Part shown: positions 53,030 through 62,237 of the stretch, piece by piece | Numbering within the stretch: the stretch's first letter is position 1 | Layout: each line of letters opens with the position of its first letter | Source of the DNA: UBA4312 sp002394635 | GTDB taxonomy: Bacteria; Bacillota_I; Bacilli_A; Erysipelotrichales; Erysipelotrichaceae | Length of the DNA: 64,000 nt | Direction: 5' to 3' | Assembly: GCA_946539765.1 (NCBI GenBank) | Contig: CAMNHO010000004.1 | Location: 62,001-126,000 of the forward strand | Notes under the pieces: generated by a model | What the model saw: only the letters and a program-made list of their open reading frames with translations | What the model was told of the DNA's origin: nothing | The model's database searches: none | Position numbers and translations under genes: made by a program

Positions 53030-53446
53030 ATGAATGTATTTATGAACGCAAAACAAATTAAAGATGGATGTATATCGGAGGCGGTCAGCCTTGGAGACTT
53101 TGTATATGTCAGTGCGCAGACCGGACAGGGATCGTCCATTGAAGAACAGGCAATCAGCGCTTGTCATCGGGTATTCACAGTATTGGAAGATTTTGGGCTT
53201 TCCAGTCGTCATGTGGTAAAAACAACAGTATTTTTAAAGGATATTCATAATCGGGATGCGTTCCTATCTATGTATAAAACCATGTTTGAAGCACCTTATC
53301 CAGCCTGTTCCATCGTAGCTGTTTCCGATTTGGAAAATGAAGCTATGGTAGAAATTGAAGCTTTCGCAATCAATACGCTACGTTATGAGAAGGAAATGAA
53401 AAATTCCGGCTGTTCTCATGATTGTGACAGCTGTTCCGGCTGCTAA
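53030..53446 (+). CDS. RidA-like protein with Cys-rich C-terminal tail
   Basis: A 138-residue member of the RidA/YjgF/UK114 family, trimeric proteins that usually deaminate reactive enamine/imine intermediates. Family features are GDFVYVSAQTG, IEEQAISACHRVFTVLEDFG, VVKTTVFLKDIHNRDAFLSM and YPACSIVAVSDLENEAMVEIEAFA. The key Arg of the PARS motif that binds the substrate carboxylate is Cys93 here (PACS), so classical RidA activity is doubtful. A tail not normal for the family ends in C128-x3-C132-x2-C135-x2-C138, which could bind metal or form disulfides. ATG 53042 is an alternative start. Its last codon overlaps the convergent comK stop. Confidence 0.85.
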   Translation: MNVFMNAKQIKDGCISEAVSLGDFVYVSAQTGQGSSIEEQAISACHRVFTVLEDFGLSSRHVVKTTVFLKDIHNRDAFLSMYKTMFEAPYPACSIVAVSDLENEAMVEIEAFAINTLRYEKEMKNSGCSHDCDSCSGC

Positions 53447-53844
53447 AGCATTTGCTGGTATTGCCGGATTGACTGCAGTATATTACGAATGCGGTCAGGA
53501 TTCTGACATTCAATATGTGTATGGTCTTTAAAGAAGATCGTACACTTTTTTTTCTGGTACTGCACAGTTTGGATCTTTGCGTAGTTGACCCAGATACAAT
53601 GGGGATCGCGGGATGAGGAAGTAGGAAAGTAAATCAGCTGTTCATTGATAAAAACAGGGGTGAATTTTTTCTGCTTCATCTTGTACTGGTATGCTTTGCG
53701 TCGGCCGCTGACCGTCGATCCGTTTTCTAAACATAGAGCATCGAGATACTTTGTGACATTTGGCCATTTTTCATAGACGGCCTGCTGCTCGGCGACTTTG
53801 CAAACGGTACTGGTCGGATAATGATAATATATATAGTTTTCCAT
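53443..53844 (-). CDS. comK: competence transcription factor ComK-like
   Basis: A 133-residue DNA-binding protein resembling ComK, the master activator of late competence genes in Bacillus. The pattern ENGSTVSGRRKAYQYKMKQ, KFTPVFINEQLIYFPTSSSR and DPHCIWVNYAKI follows the family order of GR-x-K-A, P-x-x-(I)-x-x-x-x-(L/M)-FPT-x-S and CxW(I/V). It is shorter than Bacillus ComK (192). The GGAGG ribosome-binding site lies in the 3' arm of a terminator-like hairpin and seven T fill the space to the ATG, so expression is probably restrained. Late competence genes are not in this window. Confidence 0.82.
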   Translation of the reverse strand: MENYIYYHYPTSTVCKVAEQQAVYEKWPNVTKYLDALCLENGSTVSGRRKAYQYKMKQKKFTPVFINEQLIYFPTSSSRDPHCIWVNYAKIQTVQYQKKKCTIFFKDHTHIECQNPDRIRNILQSIRQYQQML

Positions 53845-53850
53845 AAAAAA

Positions 53851-53880
53851 ACCTCCATCTGTATCGTAGCAGATGAAGGT
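53851..53880 (-). terminator. terminator-like hairpin holding the comK ribosome-binding site
   Basis: On the minus strand an 11-bp stem ACCTTCATCTG/CAGATGGAGGT (one G-U pair) with an 8-base loop runs into seven T, and the comK ATG comes next. The GGAGG inside the 3' arm is the only ribosome-binding site for comK. It can end plsY transcripts and hide the comK translation start. Confidence 0.75.
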
Positions 53881-53893
53881 GAAAAAAGCGTGA

Positions 53894-54511
53894 TTATAAC
53901 CAACTTATCTTATTTTCAGTACCTGTTTTGATCTTTTGTATGTTTCCATTATGGCGGTATGTGACAAGAACGCTCATAAAACAGCTTGCGATTATAATAA
54001 AGATATGTTGCACATCAAATACCGGCGTTGTTCCTATAATAAATAAGCTTGATGTAATCACAGATGTGATACTGGCAAGAGACACAAACTTAAATAAATA
54101 CAAGATGATAAAGAACATAGCTAGCGGAACAAAGAAGTAGGCCGGGTTATGGAAAATAAACAACCAGGTTGCCAACAGGAATCCAAATGTACTGGCAACG
54201 GCCTTGCCCCCTTTGAATTTGGCAAAAACCGGAAAACAATGTCCGATGCAACAACATACTCCGGTCCATATTGCGGTAGACGGGTCAACCAGACTGGCTA
54301 TGCCCATAGCCAAAAGAACTTTGAATCCATCAAGGAAGATGACCAATGCGCCAACCTTCTTACCTAAAACGCGTCCGGCGTTGGTACCACCTAGATTTCC
54401 GGATCCATATTGACGTACGTCGGTTTTAAAGAATAGCTTTCCAATAACCAGCGCAAAAGGAATGGAACCTAATATATAACCCAATACAAGACATAATATT
54501 GTTTTTACCAT
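53894..54511 (-). CDS. plsY: glycerol-3-phosphate acyltransferase PlsY
   Basis: A 205-residue membrane enzyme that acylates glycerol-3-phosphate from acyl-phosphate, the first step of phospholipid synthesis in Firmicutes. It has five to seven spans and the three PlsY motifs: GSIPFALVIGKLFF, QYGSGNLGGTNAGRVLG, and FAKFKGGKAVASTFG. GAGGTGA lies 7 bases before ATG 54511 on the minus strand. It is divergent from parE, the same arrangement as plsY-parE-parC in Bacillus. Confidence 0.97.
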   Translation of the reverse strand: MVKTILCLVLGYILGSIPFALVIGKLFFKTDVRQYGSGNLGGTNAGRVLGKKVGALVIFLDGFKVLLAMGIASLVDPSTAIWTGVCCCIGHCFPVFAKFKGGKAVASTFGFLLATWLFIFHNPAYFFVPLAMFFIILYLFKFVSLASITSVITSSLFIIGTTPVFDVQHIFIIIASCFMSVLVTYRHNGNIQKIKTGTENKISWL

Positions 54512-54563
54512 AGTTAATCACCTCAACCTTATTTTATCATCTTTTTATAGGTATAGGAAATAT

Positions 54564-54592
54564 TTGAACAATTTGAAAAAGTCGAATATAAT
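54564..54592 (+). promoter_or_regulatory. SigA promoter of parE-parC
   Basis: TTGAAC (54564-54569), 17 bases, perfect TATAAT (54587-54592), 24 bases before ATG 54617. Confidence 0.75.
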
Positions 54593-54616
54593 GGGTAAGT
54601 TAGAAAGGATGATTGA

Positions 54617-56542
54617 ATGCCAGCAAAGTCATACGATGCCAGCAGTATTGTCATTTTGGAAGGTCTGGATGCCGTTCGTAAACGCCCCGGTATGTATATT
54701 GGTTCAACGGATTCCAGAGGATTGCACCATCTTGTATGGGAAATTCTTGACAATGCGGTGGATGAAGCCTTAAACGGATATGGGGATGAAATTCATATTA
54801 CGTTAAATAAAGATAATAGTATTACCGTTGAAGACCATGGCCGTGGTATGCCGGTAGGTAAGCATGCGAACGGGCAAAGTGCTTTGGAGGTAATTTTTAC
54901 TGTACTGCATGCCGGTGGTAAATTTTCCAGTGAAGGAGGTTACCGAAATGCCGGAGGACTGCATGGTGTAGGTGCCAGTGTTGTCAACGCATTGTCCGAA
55001 TGGTGTGAGGTTACTGTCTATGATGGAAAAAACATCTGGACTATGTCTTTTGAACATGGAGATAAAAAAGTCAGCCCTTTAAAAAAAGTGGGAAGAACGA
55101 CGCGTACGGGCAGTACTGTCACTTTTTATCCGGATTATTCATTGTTTAAAGCGAAGCGCTTTTCTTATTCGGAAATTTGTGAAAGAGCGCAGCAGGATGC
55201 CTTTTTATTAAAAGGGTTGAAGATTACGGTGACCGATGTCCGTAAAGAAAAAAGAGAAATGGTCTATCAATACGAGGATGGCCTTCGAGCTTTTATCGAA
55301 GATGTTAACAGCGATACAACTGGAATGCATGAACCAGTCAGCTTTTACGGGATGTCCAATGATATTAAGGTCGAAGGATGTTTCCAATACACTGATCAAT
55401 ATTCACTAGATCATATGTTTTCGTTTACAAATATGGTACGTACCATTGATGGTGGTACACATATTACCGGTGCGCGACAAGCATTTACAAAGGTATTTAA
55501 TGAGTATGCTCATAAGTATAATTTTCTAAAGAAGGAAAAAAGTTTTGAAGGAACCGATGTGCGAGAAGGGTTGACACTGGTAATCCATTTGACTGTACCG
55601 GAAAACCTGCTGCAGTTTGAGGGACAAACCAAAGGAAAGCTGGGTACACCGGAAGCAAGAAGCGCCACCGAAGCGGTCATCAGTGAAAATTTACGATACT
55701 TTTTGGAAGAAAACAAAGAAGTGGCGGATGCATTGATCCGAAAAATGATCAAAGCTAGTGATGCAAGAGTAGCAGCCAGAAAGGCCAGGGCCCAGGCGCT
55801 GCAAGGAAAAGGAAAACAGAAGACAGAAAGAATTCTTTCGGGGAAACTGGCAAACGCTCAATCCAGCGATGCCAGAAGAAAAGAGCTGTATCTGGTTGAG
55901 GGAGATTCGGCGGGAGGCTCGGCAAAGCAAGGAAGAGATTCCAAATACCAGGCTATTCTGCCTTTGCGAGGAAAAGTGTTAAACACACAAAGAGCCAAAG
56001 ATGAGGCCATTGAAAAAAATGAAGAGCTGAATACGATCATTCATGCCTTGGGGGCTGGATTTGGAAAGGATTTTTCTGCCAAAGATTCTAATTACTATAA
56101 AGTGATCATCATGACCGATGCGGATGATGACGGAGCCCATATACAGAATTTATTGTTGACGTTCTTTTTCCGTTATATGCGGGATCTAATCTACAACAAA
56201 ATGTTATATATCGCATTGCCACCTTTATATCGGATCGTCAAGGGAAATCAAGAATACTATTTATACAGTGATGATGAACTGGACCAAAAACGAAAAGAAT
56301 TAAAGAGCGGATACACATTGACTCGTTACAAAGGTCTTGGTGAGATGAATGCTAGCCAGTTATGGGAAACAACGATGAATCCGGAAACGCGTACACTGTT
56401 ATGTGTCAGTATTGAAAATGCGGCCTTGGCCGAACGCAGGGTTTCCGATTTCATGGGAGATCGTGCGGATGTCCGTCGAGCGTGGATCGAAGATAATGTG
56501 GAATTCACCTTGGAAGATGCATACGGTAAGGAGGTGGCATGA
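54617..56542 (+). CDS. parE: DNA topoisomerase IV subunit B
   Basis: A 641-residue ATPase subunit of the type IIA topoisomerase that separates daughter chromosomes. The GHKL ATP site shows EILDNAVDEALNGYGD, EDHGRGMPVG and GGLHGVGASVVNALS. The transducer lysine region and the Toprim domain follow (VEGDSAGGSAKQGRDSKYQ, IIMTDADDDGAHIQ), and the C-terminus has GYTLTRYKGLGEMNASQLW. Choice of ParE over GyrB rests on the plsY-parE-parC order and direct overlap with parC, not on sequence alone. GAAAGGATGA precedes ATG 54617. Confidence 0.93.
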   Translation: MPAKSYDASSIVILEGLDAVRKRPGMYIGSTDSRGLHHLVWEILDNAVDEALNGYGDEIHITLNKDNSITVEDHGRGMPVGKHANGQSALEVIFTVLHAGGKFSSEGGYRNAGGLHGVGASVVNALSEWCEVTVYDGKNIWTMSFEHGDKKVSPLKKVGRTTRTGSTVTFYPDYSLFKAKRFSYSEICERAQQDAFLLKGLKITVTDVRKEKREMVYQYEDGLRAFIEDVNSDTTGMHEPVSFYGMSNDIKVEGCFQYTDQYSLDHMFSFTNMVRTIDGGTHITGARQAFTKVFNEYAHKYNFLKKEKSFEGTDVREGLTLVIHLTVPENLLQFEGQTKGKLGTPEARSATEAVISENLRYFLEENKEVADALIRKMIKASDARVAARKARAQALQGKGKQKTERILSGKLANAQSSDARRKELYLVEGDSAGGSAKQGRDSKYQAILPLRGKVLNTQRAKDEAIEKNEELNTIIHALGAGFGKDFSAKDSNYYKVIIMTDADDDGAHIQNLLLTFFFRYMRDLIYNKMLYIALPPLYRIVKGNQEYYLYSDDELDQKRKELKSGYTLTRYKGLGEMNASQLWETTMNPETRTLLCVSIENAALAERRVSDFMGDRADVRRAWIEDNVEFTLEDAYGKEVA

Positions 56543-59022
56543 TGGCAAAAAAAGAATTGAAACCGGAACATATCGTCTATGATAATCTGGAAGACATCAT
56601 GTCCGATCGCTTTGCGCGGTATTCGAAGTATATTATTCAGGAACGAGCTTTGCCCGATGCCCGGGATGGATTGAAACCGGTCCAGCGCCGCATCCTTTAT
56701 GCGATGTATGAAGATGGCAATACCTACAACAAGCCATATCACAAATCCGCAAAGACGGTAGGAAATGTAATTGGTAACTATCACCCGCACGGGGACAGCT
56801 CCGTCTATGATGCGATGGTCCGCCTTTCCCAGGATTGGAAGATCACAAATCCTTTGATCGACATGCAGGGAAATAATGGATCCATCGATGATGACCCGGC
56901 TGCCGCGATGCGATATACGGAAGCAAGACTTTCTCATATGTCGGAATACTTGCTGGATGATATATATAAGAATACAGTGGAGTGGGCACCGAACTTCTCG
57001 GATGAAAAAATGGAACCAACAGTATTACCGGCTCGTTTTCCAAACCTTCTGATCAACGGAATATCTGGAATTGCCGCAGGCTATGCTACAAATATTCCTC
57101 CGCATAATCTCAATGAGGTTGTCGAAGCATGCATATACCGTATCAAGCATCCGGATTGTACATTGGATGAGCTGATGACCATTGTCAAGGGGCCGGATTT
57201 TCCGACCGGAGGTATAGCGATGGGGTTAGCCGGTATACGACAGGCCTTTGAAACCGGTCGTGGAAAAGTTATCGTTCGTTCCAAAGTCCGCATCGAGCAG
57301 AATAAGAAAGAACAACAGATCATCGTTTCCGAAATTCCGTATGAAGTCGTAAAATCACAGATGGTGAAAAAGATCGATGAAATCCGTTTAAATAAAAAAA
57401 TTGATGGAATTACCGATGTTCGTGATGAAAGCGATCGTACCGGATTACGTGTTGTCGTCATTCTGAAAAAGGATGCTAATGCACAAGCTATCTTAAAATA
57501 CTTGTACAAGAATACGGATTTACAGGTAGCTTATAACTATAATGTGATCGCAATTGTGGATAAAGCGCCTGTGCAGATGTCCTTATCCCAATGTCTGGAT
57601 GCGTTTATTCATCACAGAGAGGATGTCATTTTACGCAGAAGCCGTTATGAACTAGCTAAGAAACAGGAACGAAGCCATATTCTAGAAGGGCTGATCAAAG
57701 CTGTGTCTGTCATGGATGAAGTCATCCGGATCATTCGTCAGTCAAAGAATAAAGCCGACGCTAAAGTGAATCTGATTGATCGTTTCGAGTTTTCCGAAGA
57801 ACAGGCGGAAGCCATTGTTACCATGCGTTTATATCGATTGACGAATACGGATGTCAAGGAGCTGAAATCAGAATTCCGTTCCTTATCTAAGGACATTAAA
57901 CGATTAAAACAGATTATCGCAAAGAAGGATGTGCTTCATCAGTTGATTATCACAGAATTACAGCAAATCAATGAGGAGATCATCACGCCTAGAAAAACTG
58001 CCATTGAAGAAGAAGTGGAAGATCTTTCTGTCGATCAAAAAGATATGATTGCGGATGAGCAAGTTGTCATTCCGATTACAAGAGAGGGATATATTAAGCG
58101 TGTATCTGTACGAAGTTATGAGTCCAGCAGCAACCCGATCACGGGGCATAAGGACAGCGATGACATGCTCTTTCATGGCCCGGCCAGCACTCTGGATACA
58201 TTGTTATTTTTTACCAGTTCGGGAAAGTACGGTTATCTACCGGTCTATAAACTAGAAGAAGCAAAGTGGAAGGATCTGGGTTCTCATATTGGAAATTATT
58301 TAAAAATGGATGCCAACGAAAGAATTGTACAAGCCTATGTATTGGATACTTTTGATCCCCGGACCGAAGTTATCTTGGCCAGCCGTTACGGTATGATCAA
58401 ACGTACCCGGCTCAGTGAACTGGAAGTATCGCGAATGAATAAGACAATGGTTTGTATGAAGATTGGATCGATGGACGAGCTGATCAGTGTAAATGTTTCC
58501 TATCATGAAGATGACGAGGTCGTTGTTTGCAGCCGAAATGGATATGCTGCAATATATCCTGTCAATCAGATCAGTGAAATGGCTTGTAAAACGAAAGGTG
58601 TCAAGGCGTTGAATCTTTCAAAACAGGATACGGTAGCAGATGTCAAGGTAATCACGAAAGAAGTCGATCAGCTGTTGGTAGTGACGGAGAAGATGATGAT
58701 GAAGCGAATCAAAGTGTCTGAAGTATTTCATGGAAATCGTCCAGTGAAAGGCAGCTTGATCAGTAAGCTTATAAAATCCAATCCGAATTATGTGTATAAG
58801 GTGTATCCGACAACCGCAGAGTCAGTATTTACTATCAGTGGAACGGAACGGATCCAGTTGACGGCTAAGGAAGTCCCTATCAAAAATGCAGGGGCTACTT
58901 ATTCCAGCCCATATGGAAAAATGGAGAAATTTACGATTCATGAACCATTATGTAAAATTGAAATTGGAACTTGGAAAGCAGAACAGCCGGAAGCGTTTGT
59001 GCAGGGAACGTTATTCATATAG
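56542..59022 (+). CDS. parC: DNA topoisomerase IV subunit A
   Basis: An 826-residue cleavage subunit. The catalytic tyrosine is Y125 in MRYTEARLS. The quinolone-determining region HPHGDSSVYDAMVRL keeps the wild-type Ser and Asp positions, so no target-based resistance is indicated there. The C-terminal beta-pinwheel (about 500-820) has repeated blades such as VVVCSRNGYAAIYPV and no clear GyrA-box QRRGGKG, which favours ParC over GyrA. AAGGAGGTGG sits 7 bases before ATG 56542, which overlaps the last base of the parE stop; ATG 56539 is an alternative with shorter spacing. Confidence 0.93.
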   Translation: MAKKELKPEHIVYDNLEDIMSDRFARYSKYIIQERALPDARDGLKPVQRRILYAMYEDGNTYNKPYHKSAKTVGNVIGNYHPHGDSSVYDAMVRLSQDWKITNPLIDMQGNNGSIDDDPAAAMRYTEARLSHMSEYLLDDIYKNTVEWAPNFSDEKMEPTVLPARFPNLLINGISGIAAGYATNIPPHNLNEVVEACIYRIKHPDCTLDELMTIVKGPDFPTGGIAMGLAGIRQAFETGRGKVIVRSKVRIEQNKKEQQIIVSEIPYEVVKSQMVKKIDEIRLNKKIDGITDVRDESDRTGLRVVVILKKDANAQAILKYLYKNTDLQVAYNYNVIAIVDKAPVQMSLSQCLDAFIHHREDVILRRSRYELAKKQERSHILEGLIKAVSVMDEVIRIIRQSKNKADAKVNLIDRFEFSEEQAEAIVTMRLYRLTNTDVKELKSEFRSLSKDIKRLKQIIAKKDVLHQLIITELQQINEEIITPRKTAIEEEVEDLSVDQKDMIADEQVVIPITREGYIKRVSVRSYESSSNPITGHKDSDDMLFHGPASTLDTLLFFTSSGKYGYLPVYKLEEAKWKDLGSHIGNYLKMDANERIVQAYVLDTFDPRTEVILASRYGMIKRTRLSELEVSRMNKTMVCMKIGSMDELISVNVSYHEDDEVVVCSRNGYAAIYPVNQISEMACKTKGVKALNLSKQDTVADVKVITKEVDQLLVVTEKMMMKRIKVSEVFHGNRPVKGSLISKLIKSNPNYVYKVYPTTAESVFTISGTERIQLTAKEVPIKNAGATYSSPYGKMEKFTIHEPLCKIEIGTWKAEQPEAFVQGTLFI

Positions 59023-59025
59023 TAG

Positions 59026-59054
59026 TTGTCAAATATTTAAAAAGAGAGTAAAAT
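59026..59054 (+). promoter_or_regulatory. SigA promoter of yneF
   Basis: TTGTCA (59026-59031), 17 bases, TAAAAT (59049-59054), just after the parC stop. Confidence 0.7.
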
Positions 59055-59081
59055 AACCCTTAGATAGTGAGGAAGAAATTT

Positions 59082-59300
59082 ATGTCAGCATTTTTGTCAT
59101 CATTAATGTATACAGTTGTTGGAATTATTATCGGTGCCGTACTGGGTTATTATTTCACAAGAAAAAGATTTGAAAAAGAACTGAAAGAAAATCCACCTAT
59201 CAATGAAAAGATGATTCGTGCTATGTTTTTACAGATGGGGCGCAAGCCTAGCGAAGCTCAGATTCGCCAGATCATGAAATCTGTTAATCAGAACCGATAA
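59082..59300 (+). CDS. yneF: YneF family (UPF0154) small membrane protein
   Basis: A 72-residue protein with one N-terminal membrane span (LMYTVVGIIIGAVLGYYF), a positive stretch (TRKRFEKELKENP) and the conserved C-terminal part PPINEKMIRAMFLQMGRKPS then QIRQIMKSV. This is the UPF0154 pattern found across Firmicutes; its function is unknown. The start ATG 59082 has TGAGGAAG 7 bases upstream; the GTG at 59067 overlaps that site. It has its own promoter and terminator. Confidence 0.93.
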   Translation: MSAFLSSLMYTVVGIIIGAVLGYYFTRKRFEKELKENPPINEKMIRAMFLQMGRKPSEAQIRQIMKSVNQNR

Positions 59301-59307
59301 TTATTGT

Positions 59308-59332
59308 AAGAGGTGTATATGCACCTCTTTTT
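59308..59332 (+). terminator. intrinsic terminator after yneF
   Basis: A perfect 8-bp stem AAGAGGTG/CACCTCTT (59308-59315 with 59322-59329), TATATG loop and five T. Confidence 0.85.
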
Positions 59333-59352
59333 GATTTTAAAGGAGCTAATGA

Positions 59353-60066
59353 ATGAAAAAGAGAATATTTCGCTGGATTCGTCGTTTGATTCTCATTGTG
59401 CTGATTGCGTTTGGAGCTATTTGTTTTCATGGATATCATCAATATCAAAAATATTCTTCTCAGGTTGATATTGATACCTTAATTGCTGAGGTTGAATCAC
59501 GGAGCACTTATGTTCCATATGAGGATTTACCGAATACTTTGATTCGAGCTACCGTTTCCATTGAGGATCGGCGCTACTTTGAACACAGTGGAGTGGATTT
59601 TAAAAGCTTGATTCGTGCTATCCTTTCGCAAATAAATTCGAATCTTCTGAAAAGCGGAGGATCGACGATCACGCAGCAGCTGGCAAAGAATCTTTATGGT
59701 GAGTATGAATCGACATTTAACTGGAAAGTAGCTGAATTTTTCTTTGCTAAGGATTTGGAAGCGCATTATTCGAAAAAGGAAATTTTGGCATTGTATGTGA
59801 ATGTCATTAACTATGGAAATAATTATACGGGCATATATGAAGCGTCTACAGGTTATTTTGATGTGATTCCTGAAGATTTAAACGATGGACAGTGCACCAT
59901 TTTGGCAGGCGTGCCGCAAACGCCGACAAGGTATGATTTGTCGACTGTGGAAGGTTTTCAAAACGCCCGCCAAAGACAAAGGCTGGTATTGGATGCGATG
60001 GTGGAGATGAAATATCTCAATGCACAGCAGGCTGAAGATATCTATAATGAAAAGATCATCCCTTAG
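59353..60066 (+). CDS. mtgA: monofunctional peptidoglycan glycosyltransferase (GT51)
   Basis: A 237-residue enzyme that polymerises lipid II into glycan strands without a transpeptidase domain. One membrane span (WIRRLILIVLIAFGAICF) is followed by all GT51 motifs: SIEDRRYFEHSGVD with the catalytic Glu, GGSTITQQLAKNLY, KVAEFFFAKDLEAHYSKKEI with the second Glu, and EILALYVNVINYGNNYTG. The length matches MtgA/SgtA proteins. AAGGAG precedes ATG 59353. A strong bidirectional terminator separates it from recD2. Confidence 0.95.
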   Translation: MKKRIFRWIRRLILIVLIAFGAICFHGYHQYQKYSSQVDIDTLIAEVESRSTYVPYEDLPNTLIRATVSIEDRRYFEHSGVDFKSLIRAILSQINSNLLKSGGSTITQQLAKNLYGEYESTFNWKVAEFFFAKDLEAHYSKKEILALYVNVINYGNNYTGIYEASTGYFDVIPEDLNDGQCTILAGVPQTPTRYDLSTVEGFQNARQRQRLVLDAMVEMKYLNAQQAEDIYNEKIIP

Positions 60067-60069
60067 ATC

Positions 60070-60104
60070 AAAAAGGACTTTCGTGAATGAAAGTCCTTTT
60101 TTTT
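60070..60104. terminator. bidirectional terminator between mtgA and recD2
   Basis: A perfect 13-bp stem AAAAAGGACTTTC/GAAAGTCCTTTTT (60070-60082 with 60089-60101), GTGAAT loop, and eight T on the plus strand with matching A/T symmetry on the minus strand. Confidence 0.93.
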
Positions 60105-62235
60105 ACGATTGATTTTGTTGAAGACGCTTCTGAATTTGATCAGCAAGTGTCGTTTGGCGTATATGTTTTTGCTTCAACCGAACAGCGTTTTCAAAAAGCT
60201 GTTTGTTTCCAACAAGGATCAAATGTTTCTTCGCACGGGATATCGCGGTATACAATAAGCGTTTATTCAGCATGGACTGCATGGTGGGATCCACTACACA
60301 GATGACAGTCGGATATTCACTTCCTTGTGCCTTGTGAATGCTAATACAGTACGCATGTTTTAAATAGTAAAGAAGATCACTAGTGAATTCAACGAGGATT
60401 GAGCCGAAGTTTACACCGACACAATATTCCTGTTTTTCCACCTCAATATATTCTATGGTTCCAATATCTCCGTTGTATACATCGTCATCCGGCATATTTT
60501 TTAATAACATGACCTTATCGTTTTCACGGAATGTAGTGGTTCCTACACGTATTTCGTGTTTTTTTTCTGCCGGGGGATTACATAACATCTGCATGGCATG
60601 ATTGATTTCGTCGATGGCAGCCGGTCCGTGATACATAGGAGCTAATATCTGAAGTTGGTCAGCTGGAATTTTTTGCGCAATTTGCAGGATGACAGGGAGA
60701 ATATCTTGAGTAGCTTCGGATAGAAAATCAACACCATCTTCATATGTACAATCTTCTTCTTTTCGTATTTGGGAAGCCAGTGTAACGATTCCGCTCCCTT
60801 TTTTTTGACGGAATATCTTTTCAAGATGGATGACCGGACAAATTTGGCTGTCGATGATATCTTTAAAGACTTTTCCGGGACCTACGCTTTCCAGCTGATC
60901 TTCGTCTCCAATCAGAAGGATCCGACAACGAGCAGGCAAAGCTCTAAGTAACATACAGAACAGATGTGTATCCACCATGCTGAATTCATCTACGATCAAA
61001 AAATCACAGTCCAGGGGCTCATCTTCATTCATCGCAAAAGAATTATCCTCCATATTCCACTTTAGTAAAGAGTGGATGGTTTTACTGTTGTAATCGGACA
61101 AATCAGCAAGACGTTTGCTCGCTCTTCCTGTTGGCGCACATAACTGCACCTTGGCATCATGAATCAAATTTTTGATGATGGTAAGAATGCCATGAACAAT
61201 GGTGGTTTTTCCTGTACCCGGGCCACCGTTAATGATCATTAAAGACTGATTGAAGAACGTTTGGATTGCTTGTTTTTGCATAGCATCGTATTGTATCAAT
61301 GTTTCAAATTCGACGAGTTCAATCTGATGATCAATCAGTTCTTCATCTACTTTTTCAATCGGAAACCGATGCAGATACAAAGAATTGGCAATGGATTCTT
61401 CTTCCTTATATAAATTAAATACATAAATTCGCTGCTGTTCTAGGTGAACAGAGTCCAACAGCTCAAGTCTTTCCAGAGACGCACGGATCACGGCCGGTTC
61501 GATTTGTGATAAAAAAGAGAATAAAGTTACGTATTGTATGTAGGTATTTCCACTACGCATTGTCAGATTACGCAAGGTCTCATAAATATAGGCATCGAGC
61601 CTTCGTGAGTCATCTGTTGGCATATTCAGCTGGTCAGCCAGTTTACATGCGCTGCGATAACCAAAACCATAGATTTCATAAAACGGTCGAAAACAATTCT
61701 CCTCAATGACTTCCATCGTATTTTCATAATTCTTTTGAAGCAACGCGATTTTGCCAGTATCCAGCCCCAATGAGATCAGCTTGGCATAGGTCTGATCGAA
61801 ACCTTGAAACTCTTCAATTCCATTGATGATAATACCAATTTTTTTGTCAGATAAGCTTTTTACTGTATGCAAAACAGATGGATTCTCTTGTATCAGGGAT
61901 AGGCAATCATCCCCTAATGCTTCATAAATCTGAGTGGCGGTCTTTTTTCCAATGGTAGGGAAAGAAGATCCGCTGAGAAATTGGATGATTGCTTGCGAGT
62001 GCTTAGGCAGAAGCCTTTGGGCACTTTGGATTTTAAACTGCTTTCCGTAACGGGGATGATTGACATATTGGCCGTTTAGTTCATATTCCTGGTCTTCTAG
62101 CGGATCGATCATTGTACCGGTAGCTGTAAACAGATGATAGGTCTTGGTTTCCGAAAATTGAGCCACAATGTAATGATTTTCCTGATTATAAAAGATAATA
62201 TATTGAAGTTTGGCAGGGATTGAAAGACTCTCCAT
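60103..62235 (-). CDS. recD2: RecD2-type ATP-dependent DNA helicase
   Basis: A 710-residue SF1B 5'-3' helicase found in bacteria that lack RecBCD. The N-terminal part includes an OB-like segment (IIFYNQENHYIVAQF) and helix-hairpin-helix units (FPTIGKKTATQIYEALG). Helicase motifs are Walker A GGPGTGKTTIVHGI, LCAPTGRASKRLADLS, Walker B DFLIVDEFSMVDTHL, GDEDQLESVGPG, SIHKAQGSEYPTVI and YTAISRAKKHLILVG. The start ATG 62235 has AGGGAGA 7 bases upstream on the minus strand; TTG 62241 would have almost no spacing. It begins two bases after the mnmA stop, so the two form an operon. Confidence 0.95.
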   Translation of the reverse strand: MESLSIPAKLQYIIFYNQENHYIVAQFSETKTYHLFTATGTMIDPLEDQEYELNGQYVNHPRYGKQFKIQSAQRLLPKHSQAIIQFLSGSSFPTIGKKTATQIYEALGDDCLSLIQENPSVLHTVKSLSDKKIGIIINGIEEFQGFDQTYAKLISLGLDTGKIALLQKNYENTMEVIEENCFRPFYEIYGFGYRSACKLADQLNMPTDDSRRLDAYIYETLRNLTMRSGNTYIQYVTLFSFLSQIEPAVIRASLERLELLDSVHLEQQRIYVFNLYKEEESIANSLYLHRFPIEKVDEELIDHQIELVEFETLIQYDAMQKQAIQTFFNQSLMIINGGPGTGKTTIVHGILTIIKNLIHDAKVQLCAPTGRASKRLADLSDYNSKTIHSLLKWNMEDNSFAMNEDEPLDCDFLIVDEFSMVDTHLFCMLLRALPARCRILLIGDEDQLESVGPGKVFKDIIDSQICPVIHLEKIFRQKKGSGIVTLASQIRKEEDCTYEDGVDFLSEATQDILPVILQIAQKIPADQLQILAPMYHGPAAIDEINHAMQMLCNPPAEKKHEIRVGTTTFRENDKVMLLKNMPDDDVYNGDIGTIEYIEVEKQEYCVGVNFGSILVEFTSDLLYYLKHAYCISIHKAQGSEYPTVICVVDPTMQSMLNKRLLYTAISRAKKHLILVGNKQLFENAVRLKQKHIRQTTLADQIQKRLQQNQS

Positions 62236-62237
62236 GA

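Noticed and set aside
54617..59022. gyrB-gyrA instead of parE-parC
   Set aside because: The plsY-parE-parC order, the direct overlap of the two genes and the absence of a clear GyrA box favour topoisomerase IV. A genome-wide check for a second pair near dnaA would settle it.
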